Of a stretch of 64,000 nucleotides of DNA, positions 24,431-37,292 are shown piece by piece. Positions within the stretch are counted from its first letter, which is position 1; every line of letters starts with the position of its first letter. The notes under the pieces are model-generated. The model had not been told where the DNA came from. It made no database searches and saw nothing but the letters and a program-made list of their open reading frames with translations. The position numbers and the translations under genes were made by a program. This DNA is from Puffinus mauretanicus (lineage: Eukaryota; Chordata; Aves; Procellariiformes; Procellariidae). The DNA lies in assembly GCA_023333565.1 (NCBI GenBank), contig JAJKFH010002198.1, forward strand, positions 2,170,001 through 2,234,000. The letters are read 5' to 3'.

Positions 24431-27400
24431 AACATTTGTGCAGGATGCTAGGGACTGAAGTTTGACACTGTTTTCATCTTCAGGGTGCCCAAGCAATGAA
24501 TCCCCTTTTTAAGAGGATTTCTACAGGGTACATCTGTGTTAAAGGCTTCATTTGGGCCAAGAGTGCACCTTCAAAGCAAATGTTCTCATCACCCTTTGCT
24601 GTGGTTTGGCTTGCAGTGTGGAACAGCCTGGGAGCACACAAACTGGTGTCCTTCTGGGCAAAACTAAGCCAGAGAACATCTTCAAGGAGCTTACTGACTG
24701 TGCTTTAACCACCGCCAGGTTCTCAGTCCAAGTCACAAGCTTTGTAGTGGGTCTTGTCAGTCTCTCCTGCTGGGACTACGACACTGTATAAAAAAAAAGA
24801 TTCAGAAAGCAATGAAAGATTCGCAGCCCTAAAACCTGAAAGCATGAGAAGGAATACGGCTGTGCAAGCCCAGTTGATAGGTTTGGCTGCATTGGTTGCA
24901 GATCAGAAGTAGTTCTGGGAGCAGCTGCCAAGATTGTTTTTTCTCTAGGAAGTATTTAAAAACTCATACTTAACTTCCTTGAACTTCTTCCAAGGAGCGC
25001 ACCCTAAATGTGAATTCACGGATCCATGTTCCCTCTTGAGCCATCCCTTCTAGGAGAAGTAGTGATCATGTCCCACCCCTTGCTGAGAAGGGCATTTAAT
25101 ATACAGGTCTGCATGAGTTTTCTAACCACTAACAGAAGCCGTGTCTACATTTTCTGAGAGTCTGAGATGAAAGCCCACTAGTGGGCACATCTTCCAATTT
25201 AGTTTCATCCCCAAAAAACCCACCAGTTCACATGCTCTGGGACTGCTCTATCATGGCAGGCCAAACCTTGGTAGGTGGAGACAATCAGGAAATTCACTTT
25301 TTTTGATCTGAACTAATATGTGAATGTCAATATACCTTAAGTATAGACATGCTTTCTTCTAAATTGGCCCAAGTGTTAGCTAGAAGCTAGACACTGAGAT
25401 GTTCAAATTGCAGTGGGTATTCAGAGGAGCAGAAGTTAAGATGCTTAGCTAATTTCTTCATGTGGGAGATGTAAATAAAATTCAGACATTTTTAAAATTA
25501 GTAGAAAACTAGTTCAGATTGAAATTTTGAATTTATGCATCTGAATTTACTTACAATTTGTGTAATTGTCCTTTTTTAGCTCTTGCCTTCAACTTTATAC
25601 AGGTAACAGCTTTAGCAGTGTTTAAATCTGCAGAGTTGGCTACAGTGAGCTTTCAGACAAATTTTGAGGAGACAACAGGTTACAACAAACGGTAGTCAAT
25701 CATATGGCATCAGAAGGATTTAAGACACAAAACAGAAAAAAAAAAAAAGGAAAGGGACCCGTGGCAAATCTGCAGCATATTTTATTATCTTCCCTTAACA
25801 AAATAGACTATTACTCTTTCTCTTAGGATTAGCATCCCTCGTGGAATTTAACATTTGAAGAGTTTGGTCTGTATAATCCATGGTAAATCCATGGTGTTGT
25901 TTCAGACATTTTCCCCTAAAATAGGTAAATCAAAATCCTTATTAACTTTTATTGTGGAAAAGGAATTTGTTCTGATCTGCCTCAAAGTTTAATCAGACAT
26001 ACCCCAAACAGAAACAAACGCAATGAATATAAAGAAGGCTTTTAATCCTTAAATACACTGCTTTTGTGCTTTTTTTTTTTTTTTTGACATCAATGGACAC
26101 CTTGTTATCAACAGTGGCAAGATGACTGATCATGACTTTGGCCACATTAGTTCTGATCCTGATCACCTTCATTATCTGGACAAATTTTCATTTAAGAGCA
26201 GCTTCTTTGGATATTAACTGTAATATTTTCAAATGCTGCTTTAGCATGTAATTACATCATCCACAGAAAAGGATGGCTTATTCCTTTTGTTGCATTTTGG
26301 AAATATGGAAGGGGAGAGAGAGAAGAAAGAGTCCTCCAATAGACCATTCTTTTAAAATGTTTACTGTTTTAATAATCTGTAATGTATCTTGATAATTTTA
26401 TGATAAAATCTTGATATTTCATAAAAGATGTCTTCTGTTAGCCCAACACTGCCTTCTAACTCCATCCTTCAGCTATTTATAGACCGTCATGCTTTTACCA
26501 TCCCACTCTTCTCAGCCATCTGTTAATCCAGGCGTATACATTTAGGACTTTTTCTTTTGTTTCACTCCATCCTTTCATTTTTCAAGTTGGCCAATAGCTT
26601 CCTCTATCAAGCAAGCAAGCACACAGAAGTGAGCACAACAAAAGCAGATTTCAAAAAGTCAGGAAGGAGAGGAATTAAACCCACATTGTGGTAGAGCAAT
26701 GCAGTTCTGTTTCCACAGAGAACAAAACCATTGAAAAGGTGGTTTCATAGGGGTTTTGGAGAGGTCCCTCCTGTGCCCTGTGTTTCAGGATTTGTTGTGA
26801 AAGCCTGAGGTCTCAGATCCCAGTCCCAGAATGCCAGACCCTGGCAGCTCAGGGTAAGGGGAAACAGGTACTTGGTGAGTAGGTCCTTACTTCTCTCAAA
26901 TCTTTATCTGCCTGCTAGGTCAGAGACTTGCTTGTTTTCTTTCTAACCTTCATAGAAATTGAACTCTGTGAAGTATTTACACTGAACCAAACAGGATTGG
27001 GTGGAAAAAAGAGCTGGTGAGTGGCTTTCTGTCCACTTTTGCTTTATGATTTATTGGTCATGGCCTATTCCAGGAGCTGTGGTATATTGTGGAGAACTGG
27101 GACAATAGTAACATCTGAATGTGACCTGCGAGTTGACATGAGTCGCCAGCAATCTGTGGCACCAGCTATGCACACATGAACATCCACCCTCCCCTTGAGC
27201 TCTGAAAAGCCCCTGGCAGCTCTGCGCATCCCCACCTGCTCAGCAAGGAAGACCTGAACCCAGGCTCTCCAGGGAGTACCATGTGAAGGTAAAGATTAGA
27301 AAGGAAAAAAATGAATTAAAGTCTTGAGCTGCTTCTGATCCTGAGCAGCTTTTGTTGTATTCCCCCCAAATCAACCAAAAGCTGCCACCACTCCATTTCC

Positions 27401-30400
27401 AAGGGATAATACATAAAAATACTTCTAAAGGCCTTGTACTAGAAGAAACCAAATCCTTTAGTGTCCCTCTACACTGTTCCAGCACTCTTTTTAGGCAGTA
27501 CCTATCAATCAGTGGCAGTAGGAGTTTACTCGCTTGCCTGAACCAAAAGACACAGCACAGGAACAATGTAAAATGCTATTAATAGGTCCAGTAGGCTCCC
27601 ATCGTGACAATGAAGGAATGGAGAGAGCTGTAGATGAGTCCATGAAGTTAGACCAACTGTGTAACAGGAATAGGATTACTTTTTTAAATCTATAAATATT
27701 CATTCAGGAGAAAGGGTATTAGGTGATTATAATTGCAGATGCTCTCCTGGTCAATATTTGACTGAAGAAAGCAATCAGTTCTTCCAGTAGTAGCAAGAAA
27801 ATATTAAAATGAGTAATAATGAGTACAGATTTTTTTTAATTTAAATTAACCCAACTTTAAAACAGCTTACATATTTAACGACAACACTTGAATGCTACCA
27901 ACAGATTTGAAAGCGTACTAAAATGCAACAAATACATATGGCAACTTACTTATCTTTTAATAGCAAAAATCATTTAACAATAAGACAGTGAATTTAGTAC
28001 TGTGACCAGACAGAGAATCAGAGTTCCTAACTGTAATTAAAGTTATAGTGGCTTCGAACTCAGAATCCATCACTTCCACCACTTCAGTCTGGCGGGTAGC
28101 ATAATGTAGTTATTATTTTTGCCCTACATGTGCAGCATCTTTGTCAAAATAATAGAATCTAAACTGAAATTAGAAATCTCATGTTGGAATGGATCAAATT
28201 AACCTGACGAAATCATTATGTAAGCATACTTTTTTTTCTGTCTGTGCACACACGCCGTCTCCAAAGACACGGACTATAACTCTTCCACTCAAAAGCCAAC
28301 ACTTCCCTCTTAAAATAGCTCAGAAAAAGCTAGGCAGCCTTGAGTACTGCTTATCTGGAGATGTATAGCAAATGTCATCACACCTACTTTTATGTGTCTG
28401 TGGCCAGAACTGGAACCCACTGTCCTATGTTAGACCTACTACTTCTCTAGAAAATGCATAGTGATCTTCTACACAGAAGAAAGACTCACATCAGTTTGCA
28501 TGTTGAACAGCTTCCATTTGCCAGTAGAAAACACTGATAAGGGGAGTGTGACTGAAATACTACTTCTTTTTAATGTAGGGACAGCTTTACAGAGTTTTTC
28601 AAGGCTTTGAAACCTAAATTTGCTCCCCTTAGAAGCTGTCTCTTTTCTCTTTGATGTCATCAGTACACAAAAATGTGGTCCTAATGCAGGGTTAACTGGT
28701 AACAAAGGTATACAAGTAAAATATAAGCTGCCTGTATAATCTTATTGCAATCAATATAACCACATTAATTTAAAAAAAAATTCTTCTGTAAAATTTTGGT
28801 CATCAAGAAGTGTTGCATAATATCAAAACTCTGAATAGTCTGTAAGATTTATTCCAACACATTCCAGTTCTTCCTGCTCCTTAATTGGTTGTTTCATGAA
28901 AAATTACATGGAAAACTCTCCATCTAGAAATGTTTGATCAAACAAACACCTATCTGTGTCCATACTAGCATTTTTTTATACATTTTGACCTATCAGCTAC
29001 AGAGATGATTTCATACATTGTCACAATTTTCACTGCGGCAGGGGAAAATCATCAGCTGTTATGCAGAAACACCATTATCACATCTCATTGCAGCTTTTGG
29101 AGACACAGCAAGTGCTTCATTTTCTCACTTCTGAAATTTGAAGTGACAATGCTAGATTGATACAGCTCGTGTGCCAGAAGTGGATCAAAGCAAAAGAAAT
29201 CCGGCGCTGTACTGCTCAAGGGCGGAAGGTAGCATCCAGGTGCCTGCCAAGGAGACGTGGCCAGCTTCGACACTTCCACCAGTAGTTTTTTTCTAGTCCA
29301 AATCATTTTGACAGAGAAGGGTTAGGGAGTGACAAGGCACACAATTATATCAGCTTTATTGTCAGGATTGAGGGACCAAATTCATTAGGTGAAGTCTACA
29401 TGTTGGGCAGCTGGAGGTGGTCACCTCTTCAGGGCTGAGCTTCAGGCACAGCAGGACAGAGGGCTGGAAAAGAGTTACTCTGGGCTCGTTCCAGTGTAAG
29501 AAGAGAAAGCATTTGCAAAATTCCTCACTTACTCAGATGCATTTTTTATAGTATTCAGAAGATCAAAGTTAAAAACTTGAGCTGATGTGGGATCATAGTA
29601 TTTCAAGCAAGACAGGCTATATTTTCCACTTTCCAAAACACACTCTTAATAAAGAAGAGGTGTAGGGGGAGTAAACTCATTACTTGTTCCTTGGCCCAGA
29701 AGGAACTATTAAGAGTTGAATTTCTGCAGAAATCATGGAATTAAACTATTTTCTGAAGGTTTTTGGAGGCCACAGGGGAAATTATTATTTTTCTAAGGAG
29801 AATACTGAAAATAAGAATAGCAAATAAAATGATTAATTCTTTATTTCCTCTATGCAAGTTGATCAAATTGGGTAGCTGGTGGCTGTACATGAGGAGGCTG
29901 GCAAAGATTTAAACTTGCCTTTGAGTTGTGTATGATTTGCATGATTTTGAACAAATAACAGAAGAATTTAAGACAGAATGGATTCTGGAAGAGCGTTATT
30001 AGTAATGGAGACTGGAAGTTCTGCAGAGTCCTAGGGGCCAAAGCTGTGCTATTCAAGCAAGAAGTATGAAATGTGAATTACCAGACACTAGGTCCCTTTG
30101 TTTTAGAAGAAGGATGATTTTCTGGCTGCTGAATTAGAATAGGAGTTTCAATTTTTATTTTTAAATTGTTAATACCTTGATTACTGATAAGCTTATTCCA
30201 CCAGTTCAGTGGGGTCAAATGAGTTGGCAATGTTAGAGAAATGAGTATCACGACAGTACAGAAAAAATTACGATCAAGTATGCCTCCCTCCCAGACTCCC
30301 TACAGGCTTTCCTCCTATCAGAAAATTTATGTTTAGGATAGTTAACAACACTGTAACCTGCATTACCTTTCCACATAAAGGCTGCAGAGTCAGCCCAGGA

Positions 30401-33400
30401 CTGCAGGGGAGAGCAGTGCTCCTCTCGCCTGCCCCAAGAGCTCCCTCCTTCCTCCCACCCTTCGATCACGAACCCCAAACCCCGAATTCTTTCAGGTTAA
30501 GGGTGAAGGAGGATATGTTGTGGTGTTCATCCTTCCACGTGAGTGGGAAGATGATTTGAGACAGCAAAAAGGCAAAGAAGCCAGGGCAAACCATTTATCT
30601 GACTACTTGCTTTGATAGATTGTGTAATTAATAATTTGGTAGGGGGAATGTAGTGGTTAGCCAGCCAAAAGCACTAATGCTTTGGAAGAAACTATACATC
30701 CAAAATGAAAAGTGCATTTCATCTTGGGGACAGTTCAAGACTTATTTAATGGCTTAATGCCATAAATAAAGATTTGTTTTGTGTTTTTAGCTTAAAATGT
30801 AGCTGTTTTAAGAAGCACTTAGAATCATCATAGCCACCAGTATCTGATTTCTATTAATGTTCCTGAATTATTGCCATCACTAATTATCTACAAAGAAGGC
30901 AGAAGAAAAGCTTTAATTAAAGAGAGTTGTTCTAACTCTTCGGTGGATCTAAAACTTAACCGGAGGACGCAAATTGAAAATGTGAAGGCAACTACAATCA
31001 AACACAGCACTGTGTAACAAATGAGCTTGACTGGGGGAATGATGAGAAGTCCTTCAGTACAATGCAGGAATGTGTTGGAGGAAGCTCTTGCAGATGTAGG
31101 AAAGCTGGAAGTCGAGAATGTGCAAACATAAATTGCCCAGAAGGTCAAGAGAAATCAATGCAATTGCAAGCTTCTTTCTCTCCTCTGCTTTGCTGTAAAA
31201 AAACCCAAGAGGTTAATCAGTGAAAAATTTTGTTTTGATTTGTTTTTCCAGGCCAAGGATGCCTGTACCTGGGGCAAAAAGCAGAAACCAGAAAGGAGGT
31301 GGACAGAAAACAATGTCTAGTTAAACTAATCTGTTTTCTTCATTGCAATCTTGATCAGGATATCAGAGGAACAGAAGAGAGAAAAGTGGTTAAAATAAGG
31401 CTGATGGAAGTGAGGAACCTGGCTGTGGGGCTGCAACACAGCTAAGCTCAACTAAGACAGCAAAAATAATTTAAGAGGAGGAAGGAGCTGCTTGGTTCAC
31501 CTTCCCTGCGAGCTTTATTGTTTACTCTTAGTCTGGAAAATGGTGATCTTTTCTTGCACCAAAGCAAGCAGCAGCCATCAGCTTTTTTGGGCTACAGATT
31601 GTTCTGGGTGAAGCTCTCAGTAGCTCTTGCCAAAGTGAAAGGTGGCTCTGCGTGGAGGGAAGACATTCAGAAAATTACTCGGTAGCCTCATGGTGTGGGC
31701 TGTCACGTAGGAAGGGGAGATTTTTACTCCCCACCATGTTCTAATAACTGCAAGTGAAGGAAGTTCTTGAACAGGACAAGATGTTTCAGGAGACTGATTA
31801 AATATAGTCTGTAATTTTTTGCTTGCAACATCCAGTTTAAATCTAGATGAAGCTAGCCAGGAGTGCAAGAAAGCTCTTTGAAAGGCACCATGCATGACCA
31901 TGAATGATCAGTGGGGGTTTTGCTATGTTTCAGCAAGGTTTAAAGACACAGGCTTCCCAAAAGGAAGAGAAAATGGAGAAATAATCAGTATTAATGGGGC
32001 AAATTAGTCCTTTGCTTGGGAATTTCAACATGAACACATTTTCCCAGGTAGGTCATTGTCAAGAGCTATTTCTACAGCAACTAATTCTGTTTAGACTTTT
32101 CAATGTTTTGCCTCAATATGATGCAACAAAGATGAAAAAGATGAGATAGCTTATCAGAAGGGACGCCTGTGTAAATAAACAGTTTCCAGTGCCCTACAGT
32201 AATTGAGACCCATGGTCACAGTCAGGACTTGTAAGATAAGCATGAAAAATTGCTTCTCCTTGCACCCCTGTGGGTGATCCGTGCAGTTTGAGGCTGAAAA
32301 ACACCAATTCAACATAGTGGGGAGAAAGTTTTGCCACCACCACCTATGTTGTTCCTTTTATACAGACTGCAGGTTTTTAATTGCCCATCCCCAGGAAGTT
32401 TCTCAGTTCAAGATGCTCATTTATATTTTGACTACCCTGTTGGCAGGACCCTTGTAACATGTTAAATAATGTTTAAATAATGTTGCTGGCAAATAGCTGG
32501 CATGCTTGACTTATTACTAAGGCATACATATTTAAACTCATGAACATTATGATGTGGGTGATCTCATTTCATTACCTGTGCTGGAGAGGAGTCTGTGTCA
32601 CACTCTGAGTGATACAGTGATGCACTGGCACTATAAACTGGGGGAACAGAAGAGAAAATATTTTCCTTTTCTGATCACACAATGCATAAGATGTGAAATG
32701 AATGCTATGGTTGATGAGCAGCAGCAGGTAGTAGATTTGACACAACACGCAGGATTTCACTGGAATCGCTGCATCTCACCTTCTCCAGGCACTGACATAA
32801 ATGACTCAAATGAGCAAATGGTGTTCTATCTTTACTTAAAAAGGAAAAAAAGAAGCTGTTGGAGTTTGGCAGGCGCTAGAACTTCCATGTTAACAGGCTG
32901 TTTGTAGAAACTGTGTGTTTTTTCACTGAATATTTAAATATAAATTATCTTAAGTACTTTGGAAAGTTTCTTTTAACCTCATTTGTCTGAAATCTCAATC
33001 TTGGATAGTTATTCTGACTTTCATGAAATTAAGACAGTAGTCTTCATGAATATAAAAGCACATGCAATCACTTTTTCATCCTCTTAAAAAAATCAGATCT
33101 GTTGTTCTAAAACCATGGTCATGACCTCTGCATTGCATTTTCAAGTAGCTGAAAATGAATGAAAAGTGACCACAAAATCCCATCATATAGAATCCATTGC
33201 ATGCGCTCCATTCTTTGCTAGCGGATCTTTCGGTAGGAAATGAAGTGCTTGGGGTTATTTTGTAGCCTCAGCACCTGATTTAAATGGGCATCTGGATGAA
33301 AATGGAAAGGCCCATGAGAAGGAAATAAAAGCTCCAGACCCCGACCCTGAGTGAGGCTCTGCACTGGTGTGGGCATGTGCAGGTCACGGTGTCCCCTCCT

Positions 33401-33859
33401 GGACACAGCACCACATAAGTCCAGAGCAGACCTCTAACTTAAAAAGTAAGTGATTAGTTAGAAAAAGGGAAAAATAATTCTCCAAATTACATGAACTGAA
33501 AACTCAAACAACCCATTGCCTAAAGCTCATAGGAGAATAAATTCAAAAGACATTTCCTTGCTAACTGTCTGCCTCTAGAAACCTCATGGGTCTGTGAGAA
33601 GGACCAGCTGCTGCCACTGGGATAATCCGGCGAGATGGCTGAAGGATGGGTGCATTAACAAAATACTGCTGCCTAAACCTAACACCTTTAATACATGGTC
33701 TGAAGTACACGTGTAAGCAGCTACACAGCAGACTTGTTTGTCATGAGTACCAATCAGTTGACTGAAATTCCTCTGGCTTACTAACAATTTTTGAAAGGTC
33801 ACGGAAAAATCCTTCTATAAAAGAGAAGGGCAGAGATCTACACACACACACTTGCGTGC
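24431..33859. other. Long stretch without recognised genes
   Basis: AT-rich DNA with scattered homopolymers (T-run at 26071-26086, A-run near 25738-25749). The open frames here (for example 27240-27566 minus, 31617-31901 minus, 32554-32907 plus) lack recognisable motifs, and several overlap frames on the other strand. No repeat family was identified with confidence. Confidence 0.45.
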
Positions 33860-34030
33860 ACGCACCCGGAGTTTTACCTTTTCAGAGCTGTCACGTTTCA
33901 CACATTAACTCGCTGCCTTCCTGCCCTTCTCAGCCCCTTGGTGCTACGCCGGCTGGCCGGGATTTTGCATCCACAGCCCTGCCTTCCCCGTGGAAGTAGA
34001 GCGGGGCTGCCCCTCCGCTCTACTCAGGCA
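33860..34030. other. Small CpG-containing GC-rich block
   Basis: About 11 CpGs in 170 bases, preceded by a short AC repeat (33838-33850). It stands out from AT-rich flanks. No coding frame or repeat family is recognised. Confidence 0.4.
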
Positions 34031-35330
34031 CTTGAGGTCTTGGTTGTCAGAATTGTTTTCTGCTTCCCAGCTCCATGTGATCCATTCCTCTTCCCTGTGA
34101 TAGCTTTGCTGTGAAGCCTGGAAAAGTATTCCAGTCTTTCCTGCTCACATGGAAACTGTAGTTACCTATTTTATGCAATATGTTGGTCTTCATTGTGTAA
34201 TGCCTGTCTAAAAATATATATGTAAAACAAATAGTGAAATTAATCATTGTAGTTTTCATTTCCACTGCCTTCAAATATCTTTCCCCTTCTGGCACTACAA
34301 AAGCATTCTTTTATAAAGAAACTCGACATTTGGATTTTAAGTTGTTTGGAAAAATTCAAAATTGTTTCCAAGCCTTGAAGTTACATCTCTTATTTCGTTG
34401 TTTTTCACTGTCAGAAATGGCAGTCACTAGCATAACACTAGTGCATGTTAACGCTGCTGAGATGTCCTACTTTCATTTTTTTTGTTAACATGGCTAAAGA
34501 GAGCTGCTACCTCACTGAAACATTTTATCTTATTTTTCAGACCAAACACATCCTTTCTGTGCTCCTATAAAACCCCGTGTTCAGTTTTAATTGCAATGCA
34601 AACAAGAAATACTTTTGTATTTAAAAAAATAAGATACCAAAATAGAAAAGAGTGCTGACTAACAAGTTATTATGACCTTTCACAAAGGACAGAAAAAAAA
34701 AGGCATTTTTTTTTCAGGAAAATTAAATTTGAAAATTCAGACAAAACCAGCATGATTTGTTCAAAACATGTTTTGATGAAAAATTCCCAGCGATCTCTGT
34801 ATGGGAGTAAACACCTATTAGCACTGCAAACACTTAGTCATTGTGACTGTATCATAGCTGTTGCTACAAATCACATCACAGCAAGGTGTCTCCTTCTTTC
34901 AAAACTATTTCCAGGTTTTGCTGCTCTTGTATTGCTTTTTTTTTTTTTTTAAAGCCTGGATAAAACACATTCCCCTAGAGTACAATCTTATTATTGAATG
35001 TCCTGCAATTATTTCCTTAATTAATCCCAATTGCGTAAAAGATATGAAGTGACAGAAAGATGTGATTGTGGGTGAAGAAGAAACGATGAGCCCGGCCATT
35101 GCACCACTCTCCCCCCATCCCATTCCTTGACTGCTGTGTTTTAAATGCTCTTCCAAAGCCAGCCTGGGCAGGAGGTTTGGAATACCATTAGCCTTGCACT
35201 TAATGCAGACCTTAATATTCATTTGCAGTGCACTCGGTGCCAGTGTGCTACATTTTTAATATGCTGCAATCATATTACCCAGGACTTTTTAATTCACTTG
35301 AATTCCTTTTTTTCCCCACCCTCAGTGAGT

Positions 35331-35430
35331 ATGCATATGTGCATTTTATACATGCATACACATGTACATGCATACACATATATCTAGCAAGCGAGACACA
35401 CACATATGCATGCATGTGCGCACGTACACT
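35331..35430. repeat. Alternating purine-pyrimidine tract (TG/CA/TA steps)
   Basis: Roughly 100 bases are built mainly from ATGCAT, TACATG, CACATA and GTGCGCACGTAC steps, with several self-complementary words. It is a degraded dinucleotide repeat of the kind that can adopt Z-DNA or cruciform structure. The His/Tyr/Thr-rich peptides in overlapping frames are artefacts of it. Confidence 0.7.
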
Positions 35431-35959
35431 CCCGTATCCCTCCAGCTCTCCTCCAATTATAAAATAATTGTATTTGCTGGCAGTGTGTGGTCTGCAAGGA
35501 TAAATATAGAATATATCTGCATATAAAGTGCCTTTGAGTCATTGATCTGTATGAGTCATTTAATCGAGAGGTGCACCAGCATGTGAGGAAATGTAGGCAA
35601 CATTTTACAACAAACATATTCAATATATTTATGTATCTATAGAATTCCACTATGTAAGGAAAATGGCAAGAGAAAAGCTCTTAAATATATACAGAAAATG
35701 ATGAAGTTGTAAGCAATATGCAGCATAAATTTGTCCTGATTGCTTTTAAGAGAATTATGAAAATCCTACCTGAAGGAAGAACAGTAAGCGTTATACCACA
35801 AGACTTTTGAAAAGGCAGTGGATGCAATGAATTGCAAAAGGCTACAGCGAAGCATTGCTAATTATGTTAGGTGTGTGCACTCTCTGAATGAGAAAGTCTT
35901 GGGGGAACACAAGGGTAAAGAGATTGCACAAGTAAAAAGGCTAAACTCTTCTGTGGGGG

Positions 35960-36250
35960 ACATCTGCAGGTGGGCTTATGCCGGGACATCATCCGGACCG
36001 AGATCAGCAGGAGTGATGGAGGGGACAGGGCGCAGGCGTGATCCCCTTCCCCAGGGGCGAAGGGGACAGGAGGCGGTGCAGCTGGCTGCGGGAAAGGGCA
36101 GGGGACCTGCGGTGGGAGGAGAGAGGTGGGGACGAGGAGCTGAGGGCTACTCAGGGGGAAAGAGTGCGGAAACGAGAAGGGAAGTAAGAGGGGAAAAGAG
36201 AGGAGCAGCATCGTGGTATACAAGCACTGACACCCCATGAGAGGACTTGG
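35960..36250. other. CpG-island-like, G-rich block
   Basis: From about 35980 to 36210 there are about 13 CpGs. GC is about 60% by eye, against AT-rich DNA on both sides. The plus strand is strongly G-rich (many GGGG/GGAG words). A 140-codon plus frame (35818-36240) and a 123-codon minus frame cross it. Both are low-complexity (Gly/Arg and Pro/Ser) and match no family, so I treat them as composition effects. It could be a small promoter-type island or a remnant of a GC-rich repeat. Confidence 0.45.
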
Positions 36251-36949
36251 TTAGCTGCCAGGGAGAGCTGTCGGTGGCTGGGAGGTGGGAAGGCGCACGC
36301 AAGGCAGGCACATAGGTTGTCCCTTAGCGTAGATACTGTCAGTCTCGGGGTACTGGCTTCCAGCTTAAGGGGGAGGAGGATGTGTTTGGGACCATTGCTT
36401 TCAAAAAATTATCTTTTATTACTATGTATAAATAATATTTCACGTCTTTCAGAACATTTGACGGGAACTTTTGTCTCCTCACAGCCGGTGAAAGAAGTTA
36501 GTAAAAAGAAGTTAATCTGACGCATTTGCAGGTCCTTGGAGAGCTATAATGGAAAGTCAACCTAAGATCTCACAAGCCCTTGTTTTTGTTCTCAGTTTTT
36601 GTTTTTGTTTTTAATTATTCTTGGAAAATTATGAGAAGCAGTTGACTGTATGGGAGCTGGTGGGAAAGAGGAGATTTGCATGCATCTTGCGATGCAGCAT
36701 GGACAACTTCAGCATGAATATTTGAGGAACAAACATTTGAGCTGTAAATAACCAGAGAAAGCTCTGATCACCTTCAGAGAGGTCAGAATGCTTGGAGGAA
36801 AGGAATACAGCTGTCAGTTAATTGAATTATTGAAAAAATCAGGCTGTTGTACAATGGAAGGGAAATTTGAGCAGCTCACGTCTTCTGCTCTAATAATTGT
36901 TCAAGTCCAAAGCATTGCTGGAAAGAATGAGATGTGAAAAATGAGCTAG

Positions 36950-37215
36950 AAAATAGTACAAAAAATATTATACTGTCATTACGAGGATCAATTATAGGCT
37001 ATCCTTTGGAATATTTGGTTCAATTCTTATCACTCTATCTCAGAAGAGGATATGACAGCAATAAAAGAGGTTCACAAACAGACAAGCAGTGTTGTTAGAA
37101 TTACAGAAAGGCTTCCTCTATGGAAGGAAATTGAAATATTGTTTCATTTAGAGAGAAAATGAGTAAGAGGAGATATCCTATAAAGATATGCTATAAAGCA
37201 AGTGTAGAGCGGGGC
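36950..37215 (+). mobile_element. Ancient CR1/L3-like LINE fragment (ORF2 3' part)
   Basis: The run 'ggaatatttggttcaattc' (37008-37026), 'atctcagaagaggatatgac' (37037-37056), 'aggttcacaaacag' and 'ggcttcctctatggaaggaa' parallels a known order in CR1/L3 elements. In these, a GGAATATTGTGTGCAGTTC-type block precedes CTCAAAAAGGATAT, AAGGTTCAGAGAAG and CCTTATGAGGAAAG. 'aggagatatcctataaaga' follows in the expected place. It is heavily mutated and non-functional. The orientation matches the 22545 and 38836 copies, but their different decay suggests independent insertions. Confidence 0.68.
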
Positions 37216-37263
37216 AAATAATATAAAGGGGGCAAATGTTATATTGCTCTCACCCTGAGCAGG

Positions 37264-37292
37264 AAAGCAACTAAGCAACTAAAGCAACTAAA
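37264..37292 (+). repeat. Short tandem repeat of an AGCAACTA unit
   Basis: Three to four imperfect copies of 'agcaacta' follow one another. This is minor local duplication. Confidence 0.75.

Noticed and set aside
26085..26219. Short plus-strand open stretch after a T-run, ending in TAA
   Set aside because: About 40 codons, no recognised motif, acceptor position ambiguous.
35818..36240. 140-codon plus-strand frame in the GC-rich block
   Set aside because: Gly/Arg/Glu-rich low complexity, a 123-codon frame on the opposite strand over the same bases, and no known domain.
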